Shown: positions 1-8,440, counted from the first letter of the stretch. The stretch: 22,210 nt of DNA from an uncultured Christensenellaceae bacterium (GCA_944381335.1 CALWKT010000081.1:1-22210), one strand, 5' to 3'. The notes: generated from the letters alone by a model not told the origin. Program-made: numbers and translations.

Positions 1-8
1 GCTATCAT

Positions 9-32
9 TTCGCAAAAGTTGTGTTTTGCGAA
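9..32. repeat. 9-bp perfect inverted repeat
   Basis: TTCGCAAAA at 9-17 and TTTTGCGAA at 24-32 are exact reverse complements around a 6-base loop. No T run follows on either strand, so it does not look like an intrinsic terminator. It could be an operator or the remnant of a structure belonging to a gene left of the window. Confidence 0.55.
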
Positions 33-603
33 TAGTTGAGATGAAGGTCGATACTCTGTTTTTTCTAAAATCAGATAAGTTCTGCGCCTTAAACTTCGAA
101 AAAGTCCATATAATTTTTAATGATTTCCTTTCAGAAAGTGTGTGGACGAATAATACTCTTCAGTCGGATCCGAGCGGTTTCGCGTTGATTTCGTATTTCA
201 GTTCTTATTACTGCTCCGCCTGACCAATGCCTCTTACGTCGCAAAATGTTACGTAAAAACGTAATAAAGCCGGCTGACGCGTGAGATTTTTCAATTATTC
301 CGTCTTAATATATCAGCTGCTCTTTATACCGTTGATTTACTGAGTTTTTGCGCTTTTTATATGCTTTTTTGCCTTTAAAACGCAATTTTTTATGTGTTTT
401 TATACGTCATAAATCTTATTAAATCATATTTTTCTGCTCTTATCTTCAATGCAATTTCTCAGATATTTATTTGATAATTATCGGTTGGAAGTTTTTGTGT
501 TTTTGATCATTGTTTATATATTGTATATCAATATTATTACTGTTTCCGATCAGATGCATTGCTTCCCAGTTATTTGATTTTTTTGAATATCGGTTTTGCG
601 TGC

Positions 604-624
604 GCTTTTGCATTGCTTTTGCAT
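604..624. repeat. Tandem 10-bp direct repeat
   Basis: GCTTTTGCAT occurs at 604-613 and again at 615-624, an 11-bp step close to one helical turn. It lies about 120 bp upstream of the -35 element of the PadR-type gene. Two in-phase sites could be a regulator binding site, but in such T-rich DNA chance is a real alternative. Confidence 0.35.
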
Positions 625-743
625 AATATATTCTTATCAATTAATTAATACCCAGAATTTGGCTAAATAGTTATAAATTTTACGCTATTTAAGAATTATT
701 TCTCCATAAATATTTAAATTTTATAATAAAAATATTGTTTTAT

Positions 744-772
744 TTGACTTACCTTCTCTGTTATAGTATTAT
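744..772 (+). promoter_or_regulatory. Sigma-A promoter of the PadR-type gene
   Basis: A -35 element TTGACT (744-749) and a -10 element TATTAT (767-772) are separated by exactly 17 bases. The predicted transcription start near 779 leaves a leader of about 24 bases that contains the GGGAG ribosome binding site at 791-795, 7 bases before the ATG at 803. Confidence 0.75.
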
Positions 773-802
773 ATTTTATAGGAGAAACTCGGGAGATAGA
801 CA

Positions 803-2680
803 ATGGACAACTCAAACGTGAACATTGACCTTATCAGAGGTCACGTAGATACGATAATCCTCAAGTCGCTTTACTATGAGGACAAGTACGGCTACGAGAT
901 CCTCAACGAGATCAAAGAAAAAAGTAAAGGTATGTACACTCTCAAGCAGCCTACCCTTTACAGCTGTCTTAAGAGACTTGAAAAACAAGGTTATATACGT
1001 TCTTATAAAGGCGATACGTCCAACGGCGCGCAGAGAGTTTATTATTCCCTTCAGCCTGCGGGGCGCGCATTTCTTGAAAGCGATCAGCATCAGTGGGAAT
1101 TCAGCCGCACGATAATCGACAGCCTTCTTTCTGACGAAGAATTCGATCCGGAAAGACAGGTCGCGCCGTTCGATCCTTCCAATTTCAGACCTTTGACCAG
1201 AAGAAATAAACCCGGCGTCGACAGCGATCTCGACAATCAGGACGAAGAACGTGAAAACGTTTCGGCTTCTTCCGTTCAACCTTCGGATCATTACGTTTAT
1301 GATGACGGTTTTTCTCTACGCCCGGACGAATACTCCGTGCCGCCGGAGACGCAGGCTCCGCCGGTCGACGAATATGACGAAATCGGGAACGGTTACGTGG
1401 TTGAATACGTCTGCCCGCCTGATCAGCGTGCCTTTGACTCGGCAACTGAAAACGCCCCGGCACAGAGCGATTCAGTCGTTTCAGATATCGCAAGCGAGAC
1501 AGTCGCGTCTCAGGAAAACGTCGGCGGTACGCAGAGCGAAACTTCTGATCGCGTTTCAGGCAATCCTTCAGATGCTTCATCCACCACAGTAGCAGATGAA
1601 AACTACGGCGTAGACCGTGTTGAAGAATACGATGCGGCTCAGGATGCTGAGCCTGTTTACGATGATGTCAGCGAAGATAATTCCGACAACGTCACGACCT
1701 CAACACAACAAGCAGGTCCTTCTCCCGTGTTTTACGGAGAAGATCGCGTCGACGCAGTTCAGCCGCAGGAAGAAATGCGCGAATCTACGCAAACTCCGGC
1801 AGACTCAGGTCGTCCAACTGACGTTTCGGCTCCGGAAGCCGCTCAGACTCAGCAACAACCTGCCGGGAACTATACTTCTTACGTTTCAGACTCTCCTGCT
1901 ACGGCACAGGATTCGGCTGCGCGAGAAGAATCAAGAGACGCGCTGTACGAAAGAAGAGAGCCACAGCCGGCACAGGAAGTCAGAACTTACAACACCGACG
2001 TTTCTCAGGACGCGGCATACGACGATTATTCCAGCCGTCAGACAGTCAATTATATCGACAGTTTCGACAGCATATACAATGTTCCGATGACCCAGGTTTC
2101 GCCTTCACATGCGGCAGTGGCTTCAGCTCAGGACGACGAAGAAAGGATCGACTATCTGTCCACTTCTGAACTTAAGTCCAAAATGATGTCTGAAGGCTAC
2201 AATCTGCGCCCGTACGTTAAGAAAAACACCAGCGAATATTACATAAATCAGTATTATTTCAGCAACAGACTCAACCGCGACAGCTCGATACTCACCTATA
2301 TCGTCTACGCGATCGGCGTGCTTATAGCGTATTTCTCGACCGCACCTAAGTACGGTCAGAATCTTCCCGGACTTTTCGGTTTTCTTGCATTGGGACTTCT
2401 TTATCCGGTTGCGATGTTCATATCCTACTGCGTTGATCCTAAAAAGAGGATAAAAGCTAATTTCCGTGCTAAAAATGCATTGATAAATTCGTTAATTGTT
2501 ATGATCAACGCCGTGATACTTATAGTATTGATCGGTTTCCTCGCTTTCGGCGCAAGAATCGACAATTTCGATTCAATGGTCCGTCCTGTGATAATCCCGC
2601 TGGTATTTCTGCTTATGATACCGATCGCAATCGCGATTTATTACAGACTTTACAAGAGTAATCATTATCACGTGAACTGA
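803..2680 (+). CDS. PadR-type winged-helix regulator fused to a membrane domain
   Basis: A 625-residue protein in three parts. Residues about 8-95 match the PadR winged-helix fold: a helix ending in the KYGYEI motif, then a recognition region with TLYSCLKRLEKQGYI and a basic wing. PadR proteins are small DNA-binding repressors, normally 100-180 residues. Residues about 120-450 form a low-complexity linker rich in Asp, Glu, Ser, Gln, Ala and Pro, very likely disordered. The C-terminal part has four predicted membrane segments (about 496-513, 524-542, 559-583 and 594-614) with a basic loop near 546-557. This suggests a DNA-binding head tethered to the inner membrane by a flexible arm; the signal sensed and the target genes are unknown. 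It is a single-gene unit with its own promoter and terminator. The PadR call is secure; function of the membrane part is inference. Confidence 0.85.
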   Translation: MDNSNVNIDLIRGHVDTIILKSLYYEDKYGYEILNEIKEKSKGMYTLKQPTLYSCLKRLEKQGYIRSYKGDTSNGAQRVYYSLQPAGRAFLESDQHQWEFSRTIIDSLLSDEEFDPERQVAPFDPSNFRPLTRRNKPGVDSDLDNQDEERENVSASSVQPSDHYVYDDGFSLRPDEYSVPPETQAPPVDEYDEIGNGYVVEYVCPPDQRAFDSATENAPAQSDSVVSDIASETVASQENVGGTQSETSDRVSGNPSDASSTTVADENYGVDRVEEYDAAQDAEPVYDDVSEDNSDNVTTSTQQAGPSPVFYGEDRVDAVQPQEEMRESTQTPADSGRPTDVSAPEAAQTQQQPAGNYTSYVSDSPATAQDSAAREESRDALYERREPQPAQEVRTYNTDVSQDAAYDDYSSRQTVNYIDSFDSIYNVPMTQVSPSHAAVASAQDDEERIDYLSTSELKSKMMSEGYNLRPYVKKNTSEYYINQYYFSNRLNRDSSILTYIVYAIGVLIAYFSTAPKYGQNLPGLFGFLALGLLYPVAMFISYCVDPKKRIKANFRAKNALINSLIVMINAVILIVLIGFLAFGARIDNFDSMVRPVIIPLVFLLMIPIAIAIYYRLYKSNHYHVN

Positions 2681-2690
2681 AAGACGAAAG

Positions 2691-2714
2691 GCTCCGCAAA
2701 AGCGGAGCTTTTTT
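2691..2714 (+). terminator. Rho-independent terminator after the PadR-type gene
   Basis: GCTCCGC (2691-2697), loop AAAA, then GCGGAGC (2702-2708) followed by TTTTTT. It starts 10 bases after the TGA stop. The T tract overlaps the TAA stop of the convergent gene, so this hairpin separates two converging units. Confidence 0.92.
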
Positions 2715-3756
2715 ATTTGACAATCTCGTTTCCGTTGTTTTTGTAATCTGTGAGCGAAGTCCGTTTTACGCTTTTCTTTTCTATTTCAGACTGAGGAGAT
2801 GAAGCAGACAGAGACAGAATACTCCGCTTTTTCTTCTCTGATACGGCTGATTTATTATCTTTGCGCTCCTCGCTTTTTTCAGATGAAAATTTTGAAAAGA
2901 ATTCGCTCATACGGGCGGTTATCGCGTCGCCGTACTTATAAAGCAGGACGAAAATTGCAACCGTGGCAACAAATATCGCTATCCATACGGCAATGCCCCA
3001 GCCGGTGAACGGAATTGAGACCGCGCCTCTGAACACGCCTGCGACCCACAACGCGCCGATCGGACGTGTGATCAGCATCATTACGAAAAAGGATTTGTAC
3101 GACATGGTCCCAAGCCCTGCGATCAGGCAAAGCAGGTCGTCCGGAAAAAACGGCAGAAGAAACATTGCATACAGCATCAGCACGTCTTTTCCTTCGACCA
3201 GATCGCGGTATTTTGCAAACATTTTTGCGCCGCAGACCCAGACGATCAGTTTTACGCCGAACGTTCTGCCAAGGAAGAATGCGAAAACCGACCCGGCGAT
3301 TATTCCGATGCTTGAGTAAAGCACCGTTTTCCAGACCCCGAAAAGCGCGATACCCGCAAGAGTCGTTATCGTTGACGGCAAAGGAAGAATTGTCACCTGC
3401 AGAAATTGTACCGCAACGAAAACGGCGATCGCGTAGCCGTCGTATTCTGAAATAAAACGTTGCATAGCTTCTCTGTCGCTGAACAGCGAAATCCATCCGT
3501 TTCTGACTGCGACGATATAGCCGGCGAACACTATGAGGGCTATTACTGAGCCGATAAATCCGCCTTTGAACGCTATTTCGTAATTCATGAAGGTGCCGAA
3601 AAATCCGGAAAACGCAAGCGCGGCGACTGCGCAGTACATCAGCGCGGTTTTTAGTTCTCCCACACCGAGCGAATTCAGGCAGTATACGCAAAAAGCGGCG
3701 CCTGCGGATATCCCCGCAATCAACAACGCGCCGAAAATCCTTTCTCTCTTCGTCAT
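2713..3756 (-). CDS. TVP38/TMEM64 (VTT-domain) membrane protein
   Basis: A 347-residue polytopic membrane protein. The VTT (DedA-like, SNARE-associated) domain is recognisable at about residues 115-240: FLQVTILPLPSTI (118-130) leads into a glycine-rich re-entrant segment ending FFLGRTFG, followed by LLPFFPDDLLCLIAGLG (200-216). Related DedA/TMEM64 proteins are linked to lipid movement across membranes and membrane homeostasis; the substrate here is not known. Three extra N-terminal hydrophobic segments (about 7-28, 36-55 and 67-84) precede the domain. The last 65 residues are hydrophilic and rich in Lys, Ser and Glu, a long cytoplasmic tail for this family. A GGAG motif lies 6 bases upstream of the ATG. 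It appears to be transcribed alone. Confidence 0.85.
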   Translation of the reverse strand: MTKRERIFGALLIAGISAGAAFCVYCLNSLGVGELKTALMYCAVAALAFSGFFGTFMNYEIAFKGGFIGSVIALIVFAGYIVAVRNGWISLFSDREAMQRFISEYDGYAIAVFVAVQFLQVTILPLPSTITTLAGIALFGVWKTVLYSSIGIIAGSVFAFFLGRTFGVKLIVWVCGAKMFAKYRDLVEGKDVLMLYAMFLLPFFPDDLLCLIAGLGTMSYKSFFVMMLITRPIGALWVAGVFRGAVSIPFTGWGIAVWIAIFVATVAIFVLLYKYGDAITARMSEFFSKFSSEKSEERKDNKSAVSEKKKRSILSLSASSPQSEIEKKSVKRTSLTDYKNNGNEIVK

Positions 3757-3900
3757 TTCGTCTCCGTCACATATATATTATTTGTAACGAAGGCATAAAA
3801 TTACGCGCGTTGAAAATTAATATTTAAAGGTCATTATTTGTTTAAAATCGTCAATTCGGACTTCGTCTGCGCCATTGGTTCGCATTGACTGAAAACAATG

Positions 3901-3926
3901 AAAAACCGCCCTTATTCGGACGGTTT
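3901..3926 (-). terminator. Rho-independent terminator overlapping the end of rnhA
   Basis: Read on the minus strand, AAACCGTCC pairs with GGGCGGTTT around a 6-base loop, followed by more T. The rnhA stop codon lies in the loop, so the last codons of rnhA form one arm of the hairpin. It ends the proC-rnhA unit. Confidence 0.75.
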
Positions 3927-4361
3927 GTTGTGTTTTGCGATTTCTCCGGTCGCCAGTTTGTCGCAACGGTTGTTGTATACGTTGTCGGCGTGACCTTTGA
4001 CTTTGACGAATGAGACCTTGTGCCCTTCCATCTGCATAAGAAGCAATTTCCACAGATCCTCGTTCTTCACTTTGTCTTTTGACTTCGTGCGCCAGTTCAG
4101 CGCCTGCCAGTCGTCTATCCACCCTTCGAGAAAGGCGTTGCAGACGTACGCAGAATCGCTGTATACGGTCACTTCGCAAGGCTGATTGAGCTGCTTCAAC
4201 CCCTGTATCACGGCAAAGATCTCCATACGGTTGTTGGTCGTATCTTTGCTGTATCCGCTGATCTCTTTTTCGTGCCCGTTGTATATCAGGATCGCGCCCC
4301 AGCCTCCTACGCCCGGATTGCCGGAGCAAGCGCCGTCCGTGTAGAGATCGACTTTCTTCAT
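3912..4361 (-). CDS. rnhA: Ribonuclease HI
   Basis: A 149-residue protein of normal RNase HI length that cleaves the RNA strand of RNA-DNA hybrids in the cytoplasm. All catalytic positions are present and line up with the E. coli enzyme: Asp9 in YTDGACSGNPG, Glu47 in NNRMEI, Asp69 in YSDSAY, His124 in KGHADN and Asp134. The basic handle region (about 80-100, DWQALNWRTKSKDK) is present, so this is the bacterial RnhA type. The ATG overlaps the TGA of proC (ATGA), and a GGGAAGG-like binding site lies inside the end of proC, indicating coupled translation. Confidence 0.97.
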   Translation of the reverse strand: MKKVDLYTDGACSGNPGVGGWGAILIYNGHEKEISGYSKDTTNNRMEIFAVIQGLKQLNQPCEVTVYSDSAYVCNAFLEGWIDDWQALNWRTKSKDKVKNEDLWKLLLMQMEGHKVSFVKVKGHADNVYNNRCDKLATGEIAKHNKPSE

Positions 4362-5140
4362 TTGCCTTCCCTCAGTTCCTCACTGCGCTTTCTGCATGCA
4401 GTCATTGCGTCTATGACGATCTTGTCCATCTGACAGCTTTCAAAAACGTTGACGGCTTCGATCGTCGTGCCACCCTTTGAACAAACGTTGGAAATAAGCA
4501 TTCCAATCGGAACGTCGGGATTTGCTTTTATCATTTCGCATGCGCCAATGATAGTGTTCAGCGTAAGTTTTTTGGAAGTTTCTTTGTCAAGACCGTTCAC
4601 TACGCCGCCTTCTATCATTGCTTTTGCGAAATAATAAGCGTACGCAGGACCGCTTCCGCTCACGCAAGTTACCGCGTCGAAATTGTCTTCAGGGATAAAA
4701 TACGCTTCGCCTACGCTGTCGAAAATCGCCTTGCAGAAATCGTTGTGCTTCTTGTCTAGTCCGTTTACCGCGATCGCCGCCGTGCCTTTGCCGATCTGCG
4801 CCGGAGTATTGGGCATTACGCGGATGACCTTGCCTTCCATGTTAAGTTTTTTGCCGACAAACGCGCTGTCAACGCCTGCCATTATGCTTATCACGCAGTC
4901 TGCGGAGCATTTGAAATCAATGCTTTTGAAGACCTGAGGCTTTACGGAAAGCAGAAGATATTCGCAGTTGTCGGCAACGTAGTCGTTGTCGTTTACGCAG
5001 AAGATCCCGTCCGAGTCCTTGCAAAGAGGATCCGACGTTGCAATCTGCGATTTATCGAGAATACCGCTTTTAACGATGCCGCCGATTATCGCCTTTGCCA
5101 TATTTCCGTAGCCGATAAAGCCGAGTTTGAATTTTTTCAT
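4358..5140 (-). CDS. proC: Pyrroline-5-carboxylate reductase
   Basis: A 260-residue enzyme that reduces 1-pyrroline-5-carboxylate to L-proline with NAD(P)H, the last step of proline synthesis. The Rossmann motif GFIGYGNMA (7-15) opens the protein, followed by SVKPQ (65-69), RVMPNTPA (107-114), and the family signature running from VSGSGPAYAYYFAKA (160-174) to SKGGTTIEAV (221-230). The usual form of the last motif has Pro-Gly-Gly-Thr-Thr; here it is Lys-Gly-Gly-Thr-Thr. GAGGTGA lies about 6 bases before the ATG. It is first in a two-gene unit with rnhA, driven by the promoter at 5163-5191. Confidence 0.96.
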   Translation of the reverse strand: MKKFKLGFIGYGNMAKAIIGGIVKSGILDKSQIATSDPLCKDSDGIFCVNDNDYVADNCEYLLLSVKPQVFKSIDFKCSADCVISIMAGVDSAFVGKKLNMEGKVIRVMPNTPAQIGKGTAAIAVNGLDKKHNDFCKAIFDSVGEAYFIPEDNFDAVTCVSGSGPAYAYYFAKAMIEGGVVNGLDKETSKKLTLNTIIGACEMIKANPDVPIGMLISNVCSKGGTTIEAVNVFESCQMDKIVIDAMTACRKRSEELREGK

Positions 5141-5162
5141 ATTTTCACCTCACGATATTGTT

Positions 5163-5191
5163 ATTTTAACATACGGAGTAAAAATCGGCAA
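5163..5191 (-). promoter_or_regulatory. Sigma-A promoter of proC-rnhA
   Basis: Minus-strand TTGCCG (5191-5186) and TAAAAT (5168-5163) are separated by 17 bases. The start would fall near 5156, giving a short leader that contains the GAGGTGA ribosome binding site. Confidence 0.65.
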
Positions 5192-5269
5192 CAGATAGCG
5201 TAAAATTTACGCGATAACTCAAAAATGCAAAGCATAAATTACTATTTCAGCTGATATATACAATAAATT

Positions 5270-5300
5270 AAAGAAAGCCGCCGCCATTCCGGGCGACGGC
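5270..5300 (-). terminator. Rho-independent terminator after the sigma/membrane-protein pair
   Basis: On the minus strand GCCGTCGCC pairs with GGCGGCGGC (9 bp, one G-T pair) around CGGAAT, followed by TTTCTTT. It lies about 45 bases after the stop of the 748-residue gene and separates that unit from proC. Confidence 0.85.
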
Positions 5301-5345
5301 AGACATGAGTTGTATGTTGCTACTAATAGCTCTTACTATATGACA

Positions 5346-7592
5346 TTATGGCAATTTTACAGTCAGATCTATTCCTCCGTCGTCGTTTTCAGAAAGAATA
5401 TATGAATATCGGGTGCCGTTGATAACTATCTGTGATTCTTCATCCGTTGCGGGCGGATCCGTCAGGAAACGAATAGCCGCAGTAGTTTGTGCCGTGTCGA
5501 AAACCATATTGTCTCCTTCTTTTTTCATTACCGCAAACGTCAGCGTAAACGTTCTGCCGAACGAACTGCTGAGTTTTTCAGACTGAATTTCAATGAGATC
5601 AAGCAGCGTAAAATCAAATTTAAGCTGAACGGTAGGATCGTTCTGACTTTCAATCTGTTGCTTACTCAATATGACGTATTCGTTCTCGTCTGCGGCATTT
5701 GAATAAAGCAGACACAGATAATAAGGAGTAAAATCATAGATATTACGCTGATAAAACGTCGTTTTTATATCTATCGATATTTCAGATCCGGATATTGAGC
5801 TGTTTTGCTCCGTATCGTAAATAAAATTATCTTTTGCAGATAATAAGTTACAGTATTCTTCAAAGCTCATTTGTTTTACGTTTTCGTTTACGTATTCGTT
5901 TATTTTCTCGTATCCGATATCGGAAATCTTTTCGTTATGATAAATTTTACCGGTATCTACAATAAGTTTATTTACAAGGTTCCCAAGCGAGGTACCCTGC
6001 ATCTCGATGTAAACAGCATAATCGATGTCGAGACTATGCAGAAGTCTTTCGTACTGCGTCGTTATCCCGGCTTTTACAAAAGATGGATCTTCCAGCCAAT
6101 TTTCATTGTTGCAAACAATCTGATTAAAATAATTATGTACGTCAGGATAAAGCTCATAATGCGAACAATCAATGAATATCCCGTCATCGGAATTTTTGCT
6201 TTCAATGCAAACATTGCACAGGTAATTATATCTGATTTCACCCAATGCGGTAGCAGAAGAACTGATAACGTCGTGCAATTCATTATCGAGATAATATTCA
6301 GAATCCAATCTGTCAGCATCAATCCTGAGATAATATCCGTTTCCTCTGAACACGTTATCCTTAGCGTTATTGTTCCAGAGATTTACGTAATATAACGCCT
6401 TATCGTCAACTTTCCTATAATATGCAAGCGTGCCTTCGGTGGGTATCCGCTGGTGTTTGTCCGTTGTGGCAAATTCGGTTTTCAAAAGCGAAATGTCGTT
6501 TTCGGAAGAATAATCTAGTCTGACCATCAACGTGTTGATACCGTAATCGTAAAAGTCGTTCTTATCGTATGCATACTTATTATTCTTAATTTCGTTTACA
6601 AGGGTCTGTTTACGCGTAAAACTTGCAGCATATTTTGTCAGAGAACAGTCCTTGACGTTGATAAGCCTCTGAACCGAAACAGGGTAATATTCACCGCTTG
6701 ACAGAGACAAGAAAACACATACGGTACAATCAACGACTTCTCTGTTCTGATCGTCGATATAATATTCAACTACCATATATTGTCTGATATAAGTGTTTTC
6801 ATCGTAAAAAATTCCGGACGAAACGTCGTACGTTTTACCTTTTGTTTTCCAGCTGAGACGTCTCATCGTAATTTTTCCGGACTCTTTATCGTATGAAAGA
6901 TTATACGAATTAAGAGAAAGTTTTTTGCCTGTTTCATCGGTAAGACCGTGCGGTAACATAAACCACTGATCGTACCCCGGTATGGCGTTGAGCGCATAAA
7001 TTACTTCATCTTTTAAATCGCTAATCGTCGTTTCTCTTATGATTCCGGTCGAAGAAATCACGGCAAGTGAATCGTTCAGACGGTCATACTCCTCTTTACT
7101 GAAATTCATAACGTCGCCGCTGACTTTATAGACGTTGTCGTAAATCGTGTCATTTGATTCTTGTGTTCCGTCGGCAAGCGTATCTGAAGATGAGATATCG
7201 GAAAGATTCAGTTGATCGGAAAGAGAGTCTTCACCGTTGCTCACTGCCAGAATCTCGCTGTCCGGAAGGTATTGCGCGCTTTCGGCAACACCGATCATAT
7301 GCTGAGAATCCTCTGCGGATATTGGGTTCAACACGTCAGAACCGTTAAGAGAGTTTATCAAAGACGATACTAAGACTGAACAGCATCCGACTATAAGTAC
7401 AAAAACTGCGACAATCGCAGTCAGTTTATATAGTTGTTTTTTTGTAAAATCACGCTTGGAAACGACTGTTACGTCTGTTTCCCTGCTTGCCTTCCGGGAT
7501 TTGCGGAGCGCGTTTTTAATTTCTTTCTTCTTTGCGTCCGAGAGCGTCGTTTCGGATAATATACTGCAATATGCACTATTCATTGTATTCAC
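5346..7592 (-). CDS. Large single-pass membrane protein, probable anti-sigma partner
   Basis: A 748-residue protein I do not recognise by family. Residues 1-56 are hydrophilic and basic (cytoplasmic). One strong membrane segment lies at about 57-79, and the remaining roughly 670 residues should be outside the cell. This ectodomain is rich in Tyr, Asn, Asp and Ser, and the alternating hydrophobic pattern suggests beta structure. The gene overlaps the end of the upstream ECF sigma gene by 17 bases, so the two are translated from one message. In Bacillota an ECF sigma gene is commonly followed by its membrane anti-sigma factor, which is why I suggest that role. No zinc-binding HxxxCxxC motif is visible in the cytoplasmic part; its one Cys is at residue 9. 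The role is inference from context. Confidence 0.7.
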   Translation of the reverse strand: MNTMNSAYCSILSETTLSDAKKKEIKNALRKSRKASRETDVTVVSKRDFTKKQLYKLTAIVAVFVLIVGCCSVLVSSLINSLNGSDVLNPISAEDSQHMIGVAESAQYLPDSEILAVSNGEDSLSDQLNLSDISSSDTLADGTQESNDTIYDNVYKVSGDVMNFSKEEYDRLNDSLAVISSTGIIRETTISDLKDEVIYALNAIPGYDQWFMLPHGLTDETGKKLSLNSYNLSYDKESGKITMRRLSWKTKGKTYDVSSGIFYDENTYIRQYMVVEYYIDDQNREVVDCTVCVFLSLSSGEYYPVSVQRLINVKDCSLTKYAASFTRKQTLVNEIKNNKYAYDKNDFYDYGINTLMVRLDYSSENDISLLKTEFATTDKHQRIPTEGTLAYYRKVDDKALYYVNLWNNNAKDNVFRGNGYYLRIDADRLDSEYYLDNELHDVISSSATALGEIRYNYLCNVCIESKNSDDGIFIDCSHYELYPDVHNYFNQIVCNNENWLEDPSFVKAGITTQYERLLHSLDIDYAVYIEMQGTSLGNLVNKLIVDTGKIYHNEKISDIGYEKINEYVNENVKQMSFEEYCNLLSAKDNFIYDTEQNSSISGSEISIDIKTTFYQRNIYDFTPYYLCLLYSNAADENEYVILSKQQIESQNDPTVQLKFDFTLLDLIEIQSEKLSSSFGRTFTLTFAVMKKEGDNMVFDTAQTTAAIRFLTDPPATDEESQIVINGTRYSYILSENDDGGIDLTVKLP

Positions 7593-8052
7593 CTTCCTGC
7601 AACAATCCTTTAAGAGTTTCTCTCGCCCTCATAAGCCTGATATTGACTGCGTTTCTCGTTTTTCCGATGATATCAGCAATTTCCTTTGCGCTGTATCCCT
7701 CGTAATAAAACAGATATATTATGCTCCTGTCCAAAGGATCAAGCTTTTCAAGTTCTTCCAGTCCTTCCGTCTCCTGAAAATATGTAGCTTTCACATTTTC
7801 GTCAAGCGGCAGGTTTTTTCTTCGCGCCGACCTGTGATAGTCTTTGCATTTATTGACGGTAACTTTTATAAGCCAGCGTTTCGCGTGTTCGACACTCTTA
7901 AATGGCAGCTTTTTCAGCATTGCAAGAAAAGCTTCCTGAGTGATATCCTCGGCTTCCTGTACGTTGCCGATATACTGCAACGATAGCCTGAAAACAAGGT
8001 CCCCGAACGCCTCAACTATTTGATCGGCAGTCAACGTTTTAACTTCTTCCAT
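7576..8052 (-). CDS. ECF-family RNA polymerase sigma factor
   Basis: A 158-residue group 4 (ECF) sigma factor. Region 2 covers about 12-77: EAEDITQEAFLAML (33-46) is the core-binding helix, and AKRWLIKVTVNKCKDYHRS (57-75) is the -10 recognition part. Region 4 covers about 100-150 with the helix-turn-helix YSAKEIADIIGKTRNAVNIRL (120-140) that reads the -35 element. There is no region 1.1 or 3. AAGGAG lies 7 bases before the ATG. It is the first gene of a two-gene unit with the overlapping membrane protein, which fits a sigma/anti-sigma pair responding to an envelope signal. The ECF subgroup cannot be assigned by eye. Confidence 0.93.
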   Translation of the reverse strand: MEEVKTLTADQIVEAFGDLVFRLSLQYIGNVQEAEDITQEAFLAMLKKLPFKSVEHAKRWLIKVTVNKCKDYHRSARRKNLPLDENVKATYFQETEGLEELEKLDPLDRSIIYLFYYEGYSAKEIADIIGKTRNAVNIRLMRARETLKGLLQEGEYNE

Positions 8053-8110
8053 TGAGATCTCCTTATCAATATAATCGAATCAAACCGTCAAAATATTTCG
8101 ATCAAATTTA

Positions 8111-8139
8111 ATTATATTTAAAAAAGCTATCCGGGACAA
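8111..8139 (-). promoter_or_regulatory. Sigma-A-like promoter of the ECF sigma gene
   Basis: Minus-strand TTGTCC (8139-8134) and a perfect TATAAT (8116-8111) are 17 bases apart. The predicted start is near 8104, about 50 bases before the ATG. I see no clear ECF-type (AAC/CGT) promoter, so autoregulation by the ECF factor is not evident. Confidence 0.6.
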
Positions 8140-8304
8140 CTAATTAATGAAATCAACTCAACTGATAAATTTCAAATAGATGTTTCTTTTTCATTATATT
8201 AATTCTTTATAGGTATCTTTCAGGAAGTGACGCTTTATAGTTGAACGCGTCCATACCCTGCAAAAATATAAGACTGAACAAAAATTTAATTATATTGAGA
8301 CTAT

Positions 8305-8440
8305 GGAGCGCGATTCGTAAGGAGAAGCCGTAAGGCTTTGACGGAATAGCGAAGTAATGATTGTGCCGGTCGCACTAAATATCTTTCGCGTCAGACGCAA
8401 CCGCGCAAAGAATTTGCGCTTGCTGGTCGAATACGCGTCC
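8305..8440. repeat. 136-bp element with imperfect inverted ends, copy 1
   Basis: The left end GGAGCGCGATTCG and the reverse complement of the right end, GGACGCGTATTCG, agree except for one missing and one extra base, so the unit has terminal inverted repeats of about 13 bp. The dinucleotide AT flanks both sides, as a short target duplication could. Inside are AAGCC-GTAA-GGCTT, the near-palindrome GCGTCAGACGC and GCGCAAA-GAA-TTTGCGC. It encodes nothing convincing. It resembles a small non-autonomous (MITE-like) or structured repeat; no transposase is in the window. Confidence 0.6.

Larger units (their letters stand above)
1..743. other. AT-rich stretch without a convincing gene
   Basis: About 740 bases upstream of the PadR-type gene hold no ORF with recognisable protein content or a good ribosome binding site. 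The part from about 300 to 740 is markedly richer in A and T than the genes around it, with many T and A runs. Small symmetrical features are visible: a 9-bp inverted repeat at 9-32, a 6-bp one at 249-264, and a 10-bp direct repeat at 604-624. I see no tRNA, rRNA or riboswitch that I can name. It may be a long regulatory region or the remains of a decayed gene; nothing in the sequence decides this. Confidence 0.6.

Noticed and set aside
26..223. 65-residue ORF on the plus strand starting with TTG
   Set aside because: No ribosome binding site, a TTG start, no recognisable content and composition like the surrounding spacer.
8053..8110. ECF-type autoregulatory promoter before the sigma gene
   Set aside because: No AAC-type -35 with a correctly spaced CGT-type -10 was visible; a sigma-A-like site with a perfect TATAAT explains the start better.
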